NCBI RefSeq assembly: GCF_034190915.1
Contig: NW_026947507.1
Location: 15,448,501-15,512,500 of the forward strand
Length of the DNA stretch: 64,000 bases
Reading direction: 5' to 3'
From: Cavia porcellus
Lineage: Eukaryota > Chordata > Mammalia > Rodentia > Caviidae
Shown here: in pieces, positions 11,325 to 22,925 of the stretch
Layout: each line of letters starts with the position of its first letter
How positions within the stretch are numbered: the stretch's first letter is position 1
Made by a program: the position numbers and the translations under genes
The notes under the pieces: generated by a model
The model's input: only the letters and a program-made list of their open reading frames with translations
The model's database searches: none
What the model was told of the DNA's origin: nothing

Positions 11325-11610
11325 GAATCTGTCTATTAAATCTAAAAGTCTTGGCTGAACTTTTGGGATGTTCTATGTAGAGTATCATGTCATCTACTAA
11401 TAATGATAAATTACCTTCTTACTTTCCTATCTTTATTTCTTTTGCATCTTGGTCTTGTATAATTGTTCTAGCTAATGATTCATATGCATTGAATAGGAGA
11501 GTTGATAGTTGATATCCTTTCTTTGTTCCTGACTTTAGAATAAAACTTTCAGTTTTTGACTATTTAATATGATGTTAGTTGTTGATTTGTCATACATAGC
11601 TTTTATCAGA

Positions 11611-11880
11611 TTAAGATGAAGACACTTTATTCAAATTTTCTGTAGGATTTTTTAAAATCATGAATGGATGTTGGAGCTTGTCAAATGTTTTTTCTGTATA
11701 TATTAAAATGATTATGTGATTTTTGTATTTGGTTCTGTTAATATGATGCGTAACATTTATTGATTTGCATATGTTGAACCATCCCTGCAACCCTGGGATG
11801 AATCTTGCTTGGTCATGGTGTATAATCTTCATGATGATTTGATGTATTCTGTTGCCAGTATCTTTTGAGTATTTTTGCAT
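11611..11880 (-). pseudogene. LINE-1 ORF2 reverse transcriptase fragment
   Basis: The minus-strand translation carries landmark L1 reverse transcriptase phrases: [17 protein letters not shown] followed by [16 protein letters not shown] and the TFDKLQHPF segment, which in active L1 is the A-motif region ending in AEKAFDKIQHPF. The alanine-glutamate-lysine of motif A is changed (YTEKTFDK), so even the visible domain is mutated. About 89 codons are open. Confidence 0.92.
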
Positions 11881-11993
11881 CTATGTTGTTGATTTTGAGC
11901 TTTGACTTTGCATCCAGCTACAAGTTCCTTGGTTCCTTTGACCAAGATGAAGTGGCTGAATGTCTTTGAAGTTGCATCTACATCTTCTAATTG

Positions 11994-12314
11994 TTACACT
12001 GATCCTTGGACCTGGCTTTTTTGTTTGTTTGTTTGTTTTTGCCAGTATGATGCTGACTTTATCACAGCGGCTTCAGAGCATAATTTCAAGTTGGGGTTTG
12101 TGATCCCTCCTGCCTTACTTTTCTTGCCCAGAATTGCCTTTGCTAGTCTGGGTCTCTTGTGGTTCCAAATAAATTTTAGGAAAGTTTTCTCTAGTTTTGT
12201 GAAGTATGAGAATGATATTTTGATTGGGGTTGCATTAAGTCTGAATAGCTTTTGGAATATGGCCATTTTCACCATCTTGTTTCTTCCTATCCATGAGCAA
12301 GGTATACCTTTCAA
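11994..12314 (-). pseudogene. LINE-1 ORF2 post-RT fragment
   Basis: The translation starts with KGIPCSWIGRNKMVKMAIF and continues with LEKTFLKFIWNHKRPRLAK and GKKSKAGGITNPNLKLC, which together form the conserved block immediately C-terminal to the L1 reverse transcriptase domain. Because the element is on the minus strand, this block should lie at lower coordinates than the RT block (11611-11880); it lies at higher ones. The overlapping 156-codon plus-strand frame (11902-12372) is the antisense shadow of this block. Confidence 0.92.
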
Positions 12315-12545
12315 ATTTCTGATATCCTTCTTCAGTCTACTTTGTCAGAGTATTGTAGTTTTCAATATATAGATTTTTTACTTATTTTTAAAATTGATTC
12401 TTAAATATTTCATTTTTAGATGCTATTTTAAAGGATGTAGTTATTTTAGTTTCTCCTTCTATAAGTTTGTTGCTTGTGTGCAAGAATATTACAGATTTTT
12501 GAGCGTTGACTTTGCATCCAGCTACACTATTGAACTTATTTTTTA

Positions 12546-13627
12546 TTTTAAACAGAAAAAATTAATAAATCAATGATTCAGAATTTCAAAGCAAGATAAT
12601 AGGAATTTAATAATGGTTAATATATTTTTTAAAAAATATAGACTTGTAATTTTCTGTAAATTATTATTTTCATCTATGTAAATTCTCAATCTTTTAAATG
12701 TACCAATTTTTATTCTTTATTTTAGAATTTTTATAAGTATATGTTTGCAGTGCAAAATGGTAATATTCATCATGAGGGATTGGTGCATATACATAACACA
12801 TTTAATTCTTTTTACTTCCTCTTTCTCTTCCTCCATGTCTCGATATCCTTCCCTTTGCAAAAGTTCTGTTTCCCTATTTCCTATTATCTACCTTTTATTA
12901 CTCTTTATTTATTTAATTTTTCAGACCTTTCTTCAAAGATATTTCCTGTAGTATCATCTTCATGTTTATGGATCAGTCCTCTCCTGGCTACCTCATATTC
13001 AAGAGTTAAATTTTATTAGTTTCTACTAATTTCAGCCTAATTTGAAATTTGAAATTTCTACTAATTTCAGCCCACTGAGGGTTCTAGTGTCTTTATGACT
13101 ACTAAACATAATCATTTTCTTGTTTTTCAAAAAGATATAGCATGTTGCTGATGTATAAACTCTTAAATATTAAACACAAATGACATTTCCTTTAAAGGTA
13201 GGCTCTATAAATTTAGCATATATTTGTTAACTGTAGAATTAGAAAATGACCCCCAAAGATAAGGAGAGGAGGTAAGCAGTTAAAAAAACATCAAATTCTT
13301 CTCAGAAATTGATTACAAATAATAGTGCGTTTCAGTCGTACTTCATTTTCAAAATGATTGACAATGAGAAAAAAAAATCAATAAATTGTTGAATACCATA
13401 TGGAATTAAAGCAAGTGATTGAAAACAATTCATTTTACTTATTATACTGGTGGTTCTATAAAGATATTTAATAATTTAATCTATTAATGAATTATCAGAT
13501 TTTAGAATTAGAAATTTTTAAAATAAAATTATAAATAAGTTTTATTGAGTAGTAACTATATCTTAACTGCTTAAAAGGTTTATATTATTTCATGTTTTGA
13601 GGAAAGAGCCATTATACCCTTTCACTG
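12546..13627. other. AT-rich sequence, possibly more old L1
   Basis: A pyrimidine-rich plus strand at about 12780-12980 resembles other rodent L1-flanking sequence, but no ORF2 homology was seen. The overlapping frames at 12741-13019 and 12745-12951 are low-complexity F/S/L-rich translations of that tract and are not considered genes. Confidence 0.4.
13020..13072 (+). repeat. Short tandem duplication, 35-bp period
   Basis: TTTCTACTAATTTCAGCC occurs at 13020-13037 and again, exactly, at 13055-13072. The intervening 17 bp is itself made of AATTTGAAATTTGAAA words, suggesting slippage. Confidence 0.9.
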
Positions 13628-13735
13628 ATCATATCACTCAGGTATAGTGAGATAAAGTGCCCAAGGTCACACATCTAGTAAGTGAGTTAGACGGGACGTG
13701 ACCTAGGTTGTATAATTCTAAAGTTTAAATTCTAA
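13628..13735 (-). repeat. MIR SINE
   Basis: In complement orientation the MIR core is clear: AGTGAGATAAAGTGCCCAAG (13646), GGTCACACATCTAGTAAGTG (13665-13684) and a decayed GGGACGTGACCTAGG. The strong GGTCACACAGCTAGTAAGTG-type core makes this one of the better-preserved MIRs in the window. Confidence 0.88.
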
Positions 13736-14635
13736 TTGCAGCAATCACTTCTTTGCATATGAAAACTGAGACCTAGAGGATCTAACACCCAAGGTTCTGT
13801 GCTCAACTTGTTAGACTTCCTGAAGGATTAATCACATGAATAGTCTTTCTATGCTTTTTATAGGAAATTCTTCACAAGAGTTGACACAAACTATTTGCAT
13901 CAATATCTTTAAACATAAAAGTTTTGAAAATGGTGGCTACTCTACAAAATCCAACCAATTATCAATTTTGTAAAGATATTCATATATCAAAAAATTCATA
14001 GAAGGGCTCCTTTTTACAAGAGGAAAAATCTCTTGAAACAAGAACAAAGTTGTAATGAAGGTCATTAACTTGAAAACTTTCAAATGTTCACAACCAAACA
14101 AAATTTCTAAGTCATAATTAAAAGAAGAAAAATAAATGAAAACAGTAAGTGATAGAGACAGCATGATGTGTCTCATGTTTCTTTATATACTTTTGTTTTC
14201 ATGTTCTTGTATTTTAATTGCCTATATAAGATTGTGAAAACATGCAGACCCATAAATATTTTATACTCCTACTATCTCATTATAATAAGTCATTTGATAT
14301 TTGTGTCTGTGATAGGAATGTAGCCAACATAATAATAAAAGCACATTTATGAATAACTTTGTTTGATAGAAAAAAACATGGTATTTTGTAATTGTAAACT
14401 GTCAGGGATTTGAGAATATAATACCATTCTAATGAAGGAAAAATCAAAATTGTTTGGTAGCTCAGCATTTCATTTACCTAATTTTGGTCCATCCAGCAAG
14501 ATATTCTCACTGCTGAATAAGTAAGGTTTGATTTTAAAGTATCAGATAAATTTTTCTACCGTAGCTGAGTAAAGGATCTCGATTTTAGCCAGGATCGTTT
14601 TAACACACAATTGAAACTGTAGAGTTTCTTATTGC
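13736..14635. other. AT-rich unique sequence
   Basis: No gene or confident repeat. Minus-strand open frames at 13937-14176 and 14280-14468 are short, hydrophobic and unrecognised. Confidence 0.45.
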
Positions 14636-14832
14636 CTGCATTACTAACACTTTGGGCTGGATAATTTATTGCAAAGGGTCATCCTGTAAATTGTAGGTTT
14701 GCCATAATCTCTGGCTTCTGCTCACTGTACTCAGCAGCACAGTACATATCCTTCTCCTATTTGTGATGACCCAAAAATGTCTCCAGACGTTGGGAACATT
14801 CCCTGGGATACACAATTGCCCTTGGCTGAGAA
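14636..14832 (-). mobile_element. MER20 (hAT-Charlie MITE), nearly full length
   Basis: Landmarks of MER20 occur in order in the complement orientation: CTTTGGGCTGGATAATT at 14650-14666, an AATTGTAGGTTT block near 14689, TCTCTGGCTTCTGCTCACTG near 14709, GTGATGACCCAAAAATGTCT near 14762, CTCCAGACGTTGGGAACATT near 14781, and CTTGGCTGAGAA at 14821-14832 near the terminal repeat. MER20 is a placental-mammal-wide element. Some copies act as hormone-responsive enhancers in endometrial stroma; whether this one does cannot be judged from sequence. Confidence 0.85.
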
Positions 14833-16189
14833 TTAATTTTTTATAGTAATTAACTAATAGGACAAATAATTGTACTTTATGTTCTCTACTTAAAACTGTT
14901 AAGAGATCTTCACATTGACAAGTTTTCCATATTTGTATCTGCTTGTTCCTTTTCCCAGATTCCAACTGAGTAAGCATTTGTTTTCTATATTTATGGTTAA
15001 ATTATTGCTTGTCAATATTCACTAATTTAAATTTACAAAAAATTACCATATAAATTTCCTAAAGTTGAACATGCCTAATCATCTATGCAGATGTTCTGTT
15101 CCTTTTTTCTTAATCTTTCTAATTAGAAGAATATGATTTTTCATACTCACTTAGATCAGCAGGATATAAACAAATGCCTTGAAGATAGTTTTAGAATTTC
15201 CAAAATCATAATTTCCTTGAAAATATGATACCTAACCTAGAATTTTTTCAAAATTGTAGCCCATGAATTACTCCTTTTAGATGCTTGTTAATATTATAGA
15301 TTGTTGGTCTCATGCCTAATCCTACTGAGTATGACACTGCAAGAGGATCTAGTGTCCTACTTAGGAAGCCCTCTAGATGATTTAAAGGCTCCCTCACTCT
15401 AAAGACATGTGCACAGTCCATACAGGCAAGAAATGTATTATTGAGCTTAGTCATTTATTTGAAATTATGCATTGGTGTGCTTAAGATAATTGATGAAAAA
15501 TAATATGGTTTCTTGTGTATGAGAGTTTATGCAGCTGCTTTATACTAAACTGAAAGCTGCCTTTTATTTTAAAATAACCACTTGAAAATTCAAAGGAAAT
15601 CAGAGCAAAGATTCAATGTCTATGCATTTGATGTCACTTTTCCAATTTTAGGGGATTTCAAGTAATTAACTGTAAGATTCATTACACTTTACTCTGTAAT
15701 TTTGTATTTTTATATACAATATTACACATGTATTTTAATGCATGAGTGTTTATTTTATTTTCTCTGAAATAACATAACAAGATAATAGTTACCTCCTTCT
15801 ACAAAAACTTTATAACTTTTAGGTGGCTCTGCAGACACATAACAAAGGCAGATCTTCCCATTTTTAGTTTCTTTCAATCCAAGTTCAGAAAATGTTCTCA
15901 AGCAACAGAAGAACTTGGAAAAAGTCCAGGTGGTTGCATAGTCTTTTTACTAAGAATAGTGAAAACAATACAAGGGTGACAATATATTTTAATCCAATAA
16001 AGGCAAGTACAAAATTAAATTTAAGAAAGTAGGTAGACACTACATAATTTATGAGAATATTCAGCGTTTCAGTATTATTTTATACCTATGTCAACACACT
16101 TATTTAGTTTTAGTTCTATAATTAAATTTAATAAATATTCACTATCAAATTTTGGTTAAAGTTTCTCAGTTGTTTTGTAGTTATAGGGA
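14833..16189. other. AT-rich unique sequence
   Basis: No gene recognised. Part of the minus-strand frame 14666-14977 lies in MER20; the frame at 15248-15454 has no known domain. Confidence 0.45.
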
Positions 16190-17035
16190 GCTTATGTTCT
16201 GTTAAATCAGTAGGGGGGGTTTATGAGTACAGTATTCCCTGAATTCTTTTACATTTAAAACTATATTTTTCTATATTCTTAATGTTTGGAGGTTTGGCTG
16301 GCTATAAAATCATTTTTCATACTCTTTGAGTTACTTGAAAATGTTGCTCTTGAGAAATATGGTGCTACCCTAATATTTATTTTCCTATAAATAATTTGAT
16401 TTTTTCTGGAGGCTCTAAGGATTTTTTCATTCTCTTCAAAGTCTAGAATACTGGAATAAGTATTGGAGTTAATGTTTCATGGTGACTTTCCCAAGTAGGT
16501 GGGGAGCTCTTTCAGAATCATAGAGTTCAGATTTTCTAAATTCCAAGAAAGTTTTCTTACAGAGCAGTGGTAAATGCTGGCTGACTTCCATTGTTATCAC
16601 TTTCTTACACAGAACCTCCAATTATATGTGCACTGGACTACGCTGCCTATCTTCCTTTTTAATGACTTTTTTCTTTTTTGTCTCTTTTTAATTTCATCTC
16701 CCTCCTGTTATTTATTTTCTTTCCTTCCTTTGATAACTTTAAGTTTTCACTTGAGACTATACTTTCTTGGTCACTTGTTAAATTATTTTTCTCATTACTG
16801 AGACAGCTTTATTTTACTTTACAAATATGTTTCCTGCATTTAATCAACTTTCACTGCATTATTTTCTTTTTTTTTTTTTCAAAATTTCTGGTTTTAGATT
16901 TTGATGTTTGAATCCTATTTCTAAAAATATTTCAAATTCTTATTTGTTGATCCCATATTCAAATTGGAGTATCGGTAGTAGTACTCTTCTGCTTTGTGGT
17001 TGTTGACTTTGCCTCAAGGGATTTTCATCAGCTGA
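16190..17035 (-). mobile_element. Old L1 (or HAL1-type) 3' region, decayed
   Basis: The pyrimidine-rich plus strand follows the order of the complement of an old L1 3' untranslated region: GGTTTGGCTGGCTATAAAAT near 16291, a CTAAGGATTTTTTCATTCTC block near 16416, AAATTCCAAGAAAGTTTTCT near 16539, then T/C-rich blocks with TTTCACTTGAGACTATACTT near 16744. Individual identities are low, so the exact subfamily is open. The two F/L/S-rich frames at 16574-16801 and 16678-16911 are translations of this tract. Confidence 0.5.
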
Positions 17036-17039
17036 AATG

Positions 17040-17068
17040 CTTTTGGTTAAAAGCATTTTAACCAAAGG
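17040..17068. repeat. Hairpin with 3-nt loop
   Basis: TTTGGTTAAAA (17042-17052) and TTTTAACCAAA (17056-17066) are perfect complements separated only by GCA. The stem extends by a T-G wobble and one C-G pair. Confidence 0.9.
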
Positions 17069-18018
17069 AATTAAAGAAAATATGTATTTTCTTTTTACAA
17101 TATCTTTTTCAGAGTTTTACTTTTTTTTTGGTATATCCAAGGACCTGATATTACAGTTTCTAGTTCAAGAACACTCTTTTATTGGTTTATAGTTTTTTAC
17201 TTTCCTTTTAATGTTTGCATCTGAGAAATAATTATTTCCCACTGTTTTTTCTTTCCACTCCCATTCCTCTGAAGGGTACTATAATTTTTTCTTTCTTTTT
17301 CTTCCAGAAAAAAACCATATATATCTTCAAGGCTATGATCTTTGGTCTGCTTACTCTCACAACTCTCTTCTCTATCGGGTGCTGTGTGTTACCAAGTTCC
17401 ATTCCTGAGTTTACTCCTTTAGCAGTCTGTCTTTCTGGGGTTGCTAGTGATTGTGATGCTTCTCCTTTCAATGGAATCCCTGAGGGTCCTTCCTACTTTG
17501 TTCCCTATATCCATCAGCTAGTTGCAACAGCGGAACTTCTGCAGAAATGTGATGCTTACTCCATCTCTTACCAATGTAACAGGCATAGGTAAAATGTAGT
17601 TTACCATTAATTGGTTTTCCTTTTTCTTAATATGTTTGGTTTTGGTTTTAAAAAAGACTTACAAAGTCACTATTTTGTGCACCAGTGTATCAGAGCTTCC
17701 TAATGAGGAAATAGCACATTCTAAAAGTTCAGGTATGTGTGGGTCCTAACGTCTAGGTACAGTGGTGTTAGTCTAAAGGAGGATTCCTCAACATAGAGAG
17801 AAACTCAAGAACACCAATCTATGCACTTTAGCCCATATGTGTATTTCAAACTTCTTCTGATATAAACCCAGAAGATAGCTGTTCATAGTTAATACTTAGT
17901 TTTCAGAATGAAAGGTGATTGTTTACAAGAACTTTCTGAAAAACATTCCTATATTTTATGCTGATTTTTTGCTTTTTTGGTCATCCACATAATGTAACAG
18001 TTTATAAAACCCAAATGC

Positions 18019-18020
<2 letters not shown>
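17069..18020. other. Unassigned, T-rich
   Basis: It includes a 125-codon plus-strand frame (17215-17592) that begins at TTG. The central part is ordinary mixed sequence with a run of Cys, Pro and Ser codons, but no domain is recognised. Possibly still part of the decayed L1 to its left. Not called as a gene. Confidence 0.4.

Positions 18021-18062
<42 letters not shown>
18021..18062. repeat. (AT)n microsatellite
   Basis: Uninterrupted alternating AT for about 40 bp. Confidence 0.97.
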
Positions 18063-18064
<2 letters not shown>

Positions 18065-18407
18065 TTACATCAGTCCCTCTTCTACTCTGTAAAAACTAAA
18101 TCATGGCAAATAGACACAGAATCAATAGCATGTATTTTCTTTTCTACTTTTTCACCTCTAAGATTGTAACTGTACTTCTTTTAGCAGTAGTCTTTGGGAG
18201 TCTGCTCTTAACATGATTTCACATCCTTTGCAGTATAGATTATATCTCTTATGCCTTTATTATTCATGTATTTTTCAACTCCCATTATTGAATGAAAAAA
18301 ACTTAACAGCAGATTTTGAAGATATAGCTTGAAAGTAGCTAACATTTTCTTCTGACATCACGTAAAACAATTTGTGTCTTTTTGAATCAACAAATGTTAA
18401 GGCTTAA

Positions 18408-18410
18408 TAT

Positions 18411-18450
<40 letters not shown>
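18408..18450. repeat. (TA)n microsatellite
   Basis: TA repeats with a single CA interruption at 18421-18422. Confidence 0.97.
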
Positions 18451-18451
<1 letters not shown>

Positions 18452-19872
18452 CAAACTATTGAGTGTTTTATATTTTCACTTGATTTTTATTCTTCATTCA
18501 GGGAATCAAAAATTCATGAAAGGTTGTTCTAGTAATCATTATTATCAATATGGTAATTTTAAGAATGCTTCATTTGCTTTCAAATGAGCAAGAACAAATG
18601 ATTTCTTATGAAGTAGAAAATAATCCCATTTTTTATTATTATACTCAGAGGACTTCCCATGCCAGATCCTGCTTTTTTTATGCTTATACATGTCAACTTT
18701 ACACATAATACATAATAAACATTTCCCAAGAGATCAGACCTCACAATCAAATAAAAAGATCTGTGTATTTTTAATGAACAGTGTTACATGACAAAATATT
18801 ATATAAAGCATAAAGTCAGTTACATCAATATAAATCAAATAGTACAGAAAGATTAAAAATTGCTGATTCTATTTTTCTTGGAAAATAATGTCTGAAGTAG
18901 GTTTAAATAAGAAATTCACATTTGAGAATTGTGATCACCCTATATAATGCCTAAATTCATTTATTGGACTGATTCTTTAAAAATTCATAATGACTTTAGA
19001 TAAACAAATATAACATAGCCATCTGCACATGATAAAGTTACTAAGGCATAATTATTATCATTTTATGTGATATGTACATAAAGTACAATGGATTTACAAC
19101 CATATTAACCATAAGATGATCCAAGTGCCAACTCTAAAATAATAATTGAAAACTCAAACATTCTGCAATTAATGATTTGGTTCTGGTTTGTATTTGTATT
19201 AGTTAAAACCACCCCAAATCCTTTTTGCTTCCAATTCTGTGTGTGATGATCTGTGTCATAAAGTCATATTTTTAAAAAGGAAGCAACATGCAATTAATTG
19301 TAAGCAGGAAAATCGAAAGAAAGTATGCAAAAGCTTCCTTCTCTTCTCATGTTTCTTTCTTAGTGTATGTTTTATAATTATTAGTGCATTTTAAAATTGT
19401 TAATATAATAAGAAATTTTTTCTTTTGTATAAAGAGACATGACAAATGAAATTTTAATTTTAATTTTCCACTTGAAAAGTATTTCTTTTAAAGAGTAGAA
19501 TGTTATAATATAGCCCTGAGTCAAGCTAGAATTGTTCCACTACATGTACACTGTTCTATAACCAAGGAAACAGCATACTAACAATTACTCATTTATATTT
19601 TTCAGTTGGACAAATCAGCTTTAGGCCACAAACATTGGTTCTATAAAAAGTCATAATCAAAATGATCTATAACATCTGTGCCAATGTGATATCAATGTAT
19701 TCTTTCCGTTCGTGAAAGTTTCCAGAGTTTAATGAAAGCTGAAATTAAAGTACCAAAATTAAATAGTCTTAGAATAGAAAGTAACCTGAATTGGCCAAAT
19801 AGTTTTGATTCTCATTTTGAATTAATTTGTGTCAGTGCTAAGATGGGTATTAATCATGTAGGATAAGAACTG
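18451..19872. other. AT-rich unique sequence
   Basis: No gene, RNA gene or confident repeat. Confidence 0.45.
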
Positions 19873-20190
19873 TCTTTTTTTTCTGTGAAGGGACAGATTA
19901 TAAATAGTTTAGACCTTGCAGGCCTACAGTGTCTGCTCTGGCCCCTCAACTTTGATGCAGTAAGAGAAACAAACAAAAAAATACAAACAATGTAAGCAAT
20001 AGAGGTGACTTTGTTCCAATAAAATCTGTTACTTAGAGTGAAATTTGAATTCCATATAATTTTGACATATCACAAAGTGAAATTTTTTTCTGCTTTTCAA
20101 TAATGTAAATACATAAAAAATATTTTTAGCTCATGGGCAACATAAAAGCAAATGATGGGACAGATTTGCCCAAGGCTTATAGTTTCCTGA
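19873..20190 (+). mobile_element. hAT-Charlie-type MER element, decayed
   Basis: Ordered blocks match a common mammalian MITE whose consensus runs CTGTAAAGGGCCAGATAGTA, then GGCTTTGCGGGCC, then GTTCCAATAAAACTTTATTT, and ends with GGATTTGGCCC. Here these appear as CTGTGAAGGGACAGATTATA (19883), GACCTTGCAGGCC (19912), GTTCCAATAAAATCTGTTAC (20013) and CAGATTTGCCCAAGGC (20161). I am confident of the element type but do not assign the subfamily name. Confidence 0.7.
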
Positions 20191-21839
20191 ACCTTATCTT
20201 GAAAATCATTTTGTTTCATAAAAGTGTGACAAATATGTTTATGATTATAGTGACAAAAGGAAGACGATTAACATATAATGAATAACTAGATGATGAAGTA
20301 AACACTAGAAACGATCCAGCATATCTCATTATAATATGAGGCTCAAATTTCCTGAAAATCATACTTTAATTCCTTCAATAATTTTTTGCTGTGATATTTA
20401 ACTCTCTTTGGAAGTTCACCAATCTTTAAGTACAAAAGAACATTCATATATTCAATTCGAGTCATCATTTATAACCATCAACATCCACTTGCTGAGATAT
20501 TATGACAGAAAGTATTTTATAATTGGTTCTATAAGTTTTCATTCATTCTTTCCCTTATATGAATTTCTTTCTGTTAAAAGTTGAATACCAAATGCTAATA
20601 TATGTCTGACATGTATGTTATGGAGCACAGCTATCAATTTTTCTGTTATTTTACCTGAAATTCCATAAGTATAAATGCTTTCTTACTTAATTTCTTTCTT
20701 AACTCAAAGCAAACAGAGAACTAAAAGCTAATGAAGAGGCACGATGTCCAGCTACAAAATTCTCTGGTTGCTGTAGCTCTATTGTGATTGATCCAAGTTA
20801 CAAAAGTCAATGGTATGAAAGAAGTTTGAAATGGGTAAAAGTTTAGATCATTTCATAGTAGTGTCTTTACCAAGTTTCAGTGCTATAGAGAAAACCTGAG
20901 CTTTTGGTCAGTGCCTGTTCCACAGCTCAGAATTAGGGGAACTTTACTTCAGTTAAAGCTAAACTATTACTGTTGTCATTAGTTGAGCCTAAAGTAAAAC
21001 TGACCTGCCTGCCTAGGGCAAAATAGTCATCTCAAATCAACTGCCGTTCTAATAGAGTCTTCAAACCATGACATGTTCTATTCATATTGATATTTTCTAA
21101 ACTACAGGATGATGCACTAAATATCAATGTCCCAAGAAACTATTTGGAGTGTGCAGGTGAGGAGTTGGGAGTGGGCAGGGATTTAGGTGGCTTATAAGTA
21201 AATATGTGAATAATCTAGGGCCTTTGTATCACTCATTCAAGTTTTTAACGCTGTGCTATTCTATGCTTGTCAGTGAGGGAGAGATGGTCAGAATTATGGA
21301 ATCTAGGTCTACTGCTAACCAACTGAATTCTACCCTTGGAAACTGAGCCCATTAGATTGTAAGGCCTTTCACCTTTCACATCGCTTTGAAATGACTCAGG
21401 AAATATTTTCCAGGGATGCTTCTTTTACTGTCATGTTCTGTAAGGAAAACTTTGTTGTCATGCTAATGGAAGGGGCTTATTCTTTACATGTGCTGGTAAA
21501 TAAGAATTGTTTGTGAGATTTTATCATTTTATGAGCTCAAGTGGACCCGTACAATTTGACAATAAAAATATTATGAACAATTGTTATTACTTGGAATATT
21601 TTCCTGAAATGATATTTAACACAATGAATGATTTTTATTCAGTATACTACAAATTGGACAGTTACATGCTTGCTTTACATTTTAAACCCTATGTGACAGG
21701 GAATGTGCTAGACATTTTAAAATAAATAATCTTTAATCCTACTTCTACTTGGATATATACCACATCTATCCAATGCTTAGGAATTCTTGATGAGAAAAAG
21801 CACATAATTGAAAATATTTAGTAAGTCATATGTAGACTA
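20191..21839. other. Unique sequence
   Basis: No gene or confident repeat. The part at 20900-21400 is less AT-rich than its flanks. A 72-codon frame at 21507-21725 begins at TTG and is unrecognised. Confidence 0.45.
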
Positions 21840-22063
21840 TAAAGATGCCTTGAAATGTAATTTTAAGTGATAAAATTAAATGAATATGATATATTTAAAA
21901 ACATGTTCAGTTTTAGAAGTAGTCTTAGAATTATGGATATATTTTAGATGCATAAATTTACTAGGATTGTGGTGAGGATACTTTAAAATAGGGCTTTAAA
22001 ATTATCAATTTTTCTAGTATGTGCATTATTAATGACAAAGCCTTCAGAAAATGTCAATTATTT
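21840..22063 (+). repeat. Local duplication, copy A
   Basis: This ~220-bp segment is repeated at 22619-22834 with base changes and small indels. Shared landmarks include AAATGAATATGATATATTT, GAATTATGGATATATTTT and TTATTAATGACAAAGCCTTC followed by AGAAAATGT. Confidence 0.9.
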
Positions 22064-22555
22064 ATTCATTTTATTTTAATAGTGAACAGAGGCATGTAAA
22101 TTAGCAGTGCTTATCTTGTTGAGCACAAGCAAAATGCGTGTGATCATACTAGCCTATTCCATAGTAGACATTTTATTATGTTGGACTTCATTCTTAAATG
22201 TCACTAATCTAACTCACTATTTACTTTATTTGGCAGTTATGAGGGATGATTCATCTCCTCTGTATGAACAATTTTGTATTTTAGCCATCGATAACCATGA
22301 CAATGGTAATACAGTGTAAGACTGATGAGTTTTTTTTCCAACTAGCTTAGTTTAATTGATATTAAAAACAAATGATCAATAAAAGAGTGAATTCATGCCT
22401 GGATAAACAACTGAAAATGTAGGGATGTTTCAAGTGACTTGATTAAAGAATGAACAACTAAATCTGTGAATGATAATTGATAGGAAAGACTTAATAAATA
22501 TTCAGTGTGAATAATTATTCAATGTTCTATATGTATATATCTGCATATACAAATT
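22064..22555. other. Spacer between the duplicated copies
   Basis: Unique AT-rich sequence with no recognised gene or repeat. The 70-codon frame at 22107-22319 has no domain and begins at a non-ATG codon. Confidence 0.45.
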
Positions 22556-22595
<40 letters not shown>

Positions 22596-22596
22596 C
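22556..22596. repeat. (CA)n(TA)n compound microsatellite
   Basis: CA repeats pass directly into TA repeats just upstream of duplication copy B. Confidence 0.97.
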
Positions 22597-22618
22597 CTTT
22601 CTCTCATATATAGGCTAC

Positions 22619-22829
22619 AAAGATTCAGTATAACTGTAAGTGATAAATTTAAATGAATATGATATATTTTTTAAAAACATAGTTTTGGAAGTAGTCAGAA
22701 TTATGGATATATTTTGATATATAAATTTAGTAGAATATGGTAGTGAGATATTTTAAAATAAGTCTTCAAAATTATCATTTTTTCCTAGTATGTTTGTTAT
22801 TAATGACAAAGCCTTCAGAAAATGTGAAT

Positions 22830-22834
<5 letters not shown>
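22619..22834 (+). repeat. Local duplication, copy B
   Basis: It is homologous to 21840-22063, in the same orientation, about 780 bp downstream. Homology ends at GAATTATTTCA, exactly where the (TA)n array begins. Confidence 0.9.
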
Positions 22835-22835
<1 letters not shown>

Positions 22836-22910
<75 letters not shown>

Positions 22911-22925
22911 AGCAGAGAGAAAGGA
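22836..22925. repeat. (TA)n(GA)n compound microsatellite
   Basis: TA repeats to about 22871, then GA repeats with GACA interruptions. The 91-codon frame covering it (22737-23012) is simple repeat (IYIYIY, RERERD) and not a gene. Confidence 0.96.

Larger units (their letters stand above)
9950..12545 (-). mobile_element. LINE-1, 5'-truncated and internally rearranged
   Basis: The minus strand reads as the second half of an L1 element. The 3' side contains the typical GATGGGCATTTGGGTTGTTT segment at 10249-10268 and CATTTTTGGATTGGGTTATT at 10682-10701. ORF2 homology follows at 10772-11020, 11611-11880 and 11994-12314. The element lacks the endonuclease, ORF1 and 5' UTR. ORF2 blocks are not collinear (see findings): the post-RT block lies 5' of the RT block. 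Frameshifts and stops break every reading frame, so it is dead. A (TTTG)n tract at 12018-12038 and an ID SINE at 11240-11312 are embedded. Confidence 0.92.

Noticed and set aside
11902..12372. 156-codon plus-strand open frame
   Set aside because: It is the antisense of the conserved LINE-1 ORF2 post-RT block on the minus strand.
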